Source: Pleurocapsa sp. PCC 7319
Lineage (GTDB): Bacteria > Cyanobacteriota > Cyanobacteriia > Cyanobacteriales > Xenococcaceae
Direction of reading: 5' to 3'
Assembly: GCF_000332195.1 (NCBI RefSeq)
Contig: NZ_KB235922.1
Location: 3,941,322-4,005,321, forward strand
DNA: 64,000 nucleotides
The position numbers and the translations under genes were made by a program. Every line of letters starts with the position of its first letter. Position 1 is the first letter of the stretch. Shown here piece by piece: positions 62,582 through 64,000 of this stretch. The notes under the pieces are model-generated. The model saw nothing but the letters and a program-made list of their open reading frames with translations, ran no database searches and was not told the DNA's origin.

Positions 62582-64000
62582 CTATTTTAATCTTGTCACT
62601 GAATATGCTGGTAATACAATTTCTGAAAATGCATTACCACTCTCGCGTTTTACAACTTCACTGCCTGTGATTAAAGTTTGTGGATTTGACGAAAATTGTT
62701 GATAGCTTACTGAAGCTGAAAACAGTTGCTCTAAATTGATATTGATATTTTGATTAGATAAATTAACGATTATTCCTTGTGAGTTTGTGCGATTACCCGC
62801 CGGGCTTGCACTCGAATGGGTGTACGCTCCGCGATTGGCTCCGCCACCGCTATAGCGATTGGGCTCCGCCCACCGCCGGAGGCGATTGGACTTCGTCCAG
62901 GCTTCGTGATTGGGCTCCGCCCACCGCCAGAGGCGATTGGACTTCGTCCAGGCTTCGCGATTGGCTCCGCCACCGCTATAGCGATTGGGCTCCGCCCACC
63001 GCCAGAGGCGATCGCGAAACACCCAGCCATACAAAGCAGGATATTTAAAGTTTTTCTTGCCAACTAGAGTAGGGACAGGAGAAAAATCAATTTTCTGCGC
63101 TTCTGTCATGCCTGAAGTTGCTTCTCCCAGTAAACTTAGAGTTGAGCCAGTAGCAGAAAGACTCATTGGTTCAACTCTAAAATCTTCATCACTAGGATTG
63201 AGAAAGCTTTTTTTATTGGCAAAGATCGCCGCAAATCGAGAGTTACCAATTAAGACATGGTTGCAAGCGATCGCCACGCGGGAATCTTCAAGAAATAATA
63301 AACTCTGTGTCAGAGCATAAAGTCCATGAGTCCAACTCCCCATAACTCTTTGTTGTTTTTCCTGATTTTTGTTGCCAAATATATTTTCAAATAAATTGTA
63401 TTCTGTAATCCATATTTGCTTATTGTCGGGAATTAACTTTAACTGGTCATTATTTTGCAGTTTTCGCCAGCTTCTGAAAGGTTGCCCCAAAATTAGCGGT
63501 ACTTCTTCGGCAGTAAAAAAGGGATAAGTGGAATTAGAGTCTATTGGAGATTTTAAACCATGTCCGTTATAGATATGAAGTGTAACTGCATCTGCCTCAT
63601 AGATAGCTGAGTTGAAAAGACTTTTTTGCCAATTTTGTTCGCGGAGTGAATCTTTTGGTTTAGGTATTACTCCCACCAGGGAAATTTCTGCTGCTGGAAA
63701 CTCTTTTTTAATAGCAGTTGTCCATTGACTAGCAGTTTCCGCATAATCTGCCGCAGTCGGAAAAACTTGCTTGTAGTTAGGTACATCAAAATAAAATTCG
63801 TTACCTAGCTCTATGTATTTGACTGACATTCCCAAATCTCTGGCTGTTCGCAACATATCTAATTGCGAATCCAAAGTAGAAGTAGCTAAATTTAAAACAA
63901 AAATGGGAGTAGTATTAGTTGCTTTTATTCCCACTTGGATATTTTCTAATTTACTAGCATCGTACTTAAGATCTTTACTTCTAAAATTAATCGGATAACC
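62582..64000 (-). CDS. Glycoside hydrolase-like protein (5' partial) with repeat insertion
   Basis: The frame runs open to the window edge (at least 473 codons); a GTG at 63932-63934 is internal, since 22 in-frame codons precede it. It resembles a clan A (beta/alpha)8 glycosidase such as an arabinofuranosidase-like group: VKYIELGNEFYFDVPNYKQV gives the likely acid/base Glu and KQIWITEYNLFENIFG the likely nucleophile Glu. The C-terminus (IIVNLSNQNININL, LPAYSVTRLK) looks like a beta-sandwich domain. Between barrel and sandwich is a 59-codon repeat block (62831-63007). Substrate unknown. Confidence 0.75.
   Translation of the reverse strand, partial: GYPINFRSKDLKYDASKLENIQVGIKATNTTPIFVLNLATSTLDSQLDMLRTARDLGMSVKYIELGNEFYFDVPNYKQVFPTAADYAETASQWTTAIKKEFPAAEISLVGVIPKPKDSLREQNWQKSLFNSAIYEADAVTLHIYNGHGLKSPIDSNSTYPFFTAEEVPLILGQPFRSWRKLQNNDQLKLIPDNKQIWITEYNLFENIFGNKNQEKQQRVMGSWTHGLYALTQSLLFLEDSRVAIACNHVLIGNSRFAAIFANKKSFLNPSDEDFRVEPMSLSATGSTLSLLGEATSGMTEAQKIDFSPVPTLVGKKNFKYPALYGWVFRDRLWRWAEPNRYSGGGANREAWTKSNRLWRWAEPNHEAWTKSNRLRRWAEPNRYSGGGANRGAYTHSSASPAGNRTNSQGIIVNLSNQNININLEQLFSASVSYQQFSSNPQTLITGSEVVKRESGNAFSEIVLPAYSVTRLK
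62831..63007. repeat. Seven-unit GC-rich hairpin repeat inside a coding sequence
   Basis: Units begin GCGATTGG (GTGATTGG once) and are of three kinds: X (24 bases) at 62831 and 62957, Y (27) at 62855, 62906 and 62981, Z (24) at 62882 and 62933. All lengths are multiples of three, total 177 bases or 59 codons, so the host frame is preserved. Each unit has a small hairpin with a 3-base loop: TGGC/GCCA, TGGGC/GCCCA or TGGAC/GTCCA. Encoded peptides are RYSGGGAN, RLWRWAEPN and REAWTKSN. A HIP1 octamer follows at 63008. Confidence 0.93.

Noticed and set aside
62770-63067. Multiple open frames on both strands across the hairpin repeat block
   Set aside because: The repeat units lack stop codons in most frames because of their GC-rich composition; only the glycosidase-like frame continues on both sides.

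Overview
The window is chromosomal DNA from a phycobilisome-containing cyanobacterium. It carries a cyanobacterial-order ATP synthase operon, the allophycocyanin core genes apcE, apcA, apcB and apcC, chlI, outer-membrane porins that join an SLH domain to an OprB-type barrel, and many copies of the HIP1 octamer GCGATCGC. DNA is AT-rich and spacers are long. ApcE has three linker repeats, which predicts a tricylindrical phycobilisome core. The species cannot be fixed from the sequence alone.

Layout. 1-4800 (minus): atp1, atpB (a), atpE (c), atpG (b'), atpF (b), atpH (delta) and a 3'-truncated atpA. 5.1-11 kb: a methyltransferase, then an accessory island with mazEF, an orphan hicB-like gene, an MmeI-like fused restriction-modification enzyme and a doubly broken toxin-antitoxin pair. 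11.2-17.8 kb: class I aldolase and the phycobilisome core genes, ending in a clear terminator. 17.8-25.8 kb: an FtsW-like protein and two membrane-anchored kinase-like/TPR proteins flanking a fasciclin protein. All three kinase-like domains lack the catalytic Asp. 25.9-33.1 kb: three tandem porin paralogues, the middle one split by a 23-bp tandem duplication. 33.4-43.3 kb: a minus-strand set of TpsA exoprotein, TpsB transporter, exported CHAT protein and exported trypsin-like protease. 43.6-52.8 kb: COP23-like protein, TPR membrane protein, MgtC-like protein, orphan type 1 binding protein, DASS transporter, PanE-like reductase and a small protein with an NtcA-type promoter. 53.5-64 kb: chlI, MlaF/MlaD-like genes, TVP38-like protein, universal stress protein, AddB-like nuclease, M19 dipeptidase lipoprotein and a 5'-truncated glycosidase-like gene containing seven in-frame hairpin repeats.

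Most functional sets are separate. The atp and apc clusters supply energy and light harvesting, and both have inverted repeats placed where the stoichiometry of products changes. The surface-related block (porins, protease, CHAT, TpsB, TpsA) is the best candidate for a coordinated, poorly described system. The pseudokinase pair and the NtcA-site small protein are the next most interesting. All functional statements come from reading the sequence and family knowledge; no searches were run.
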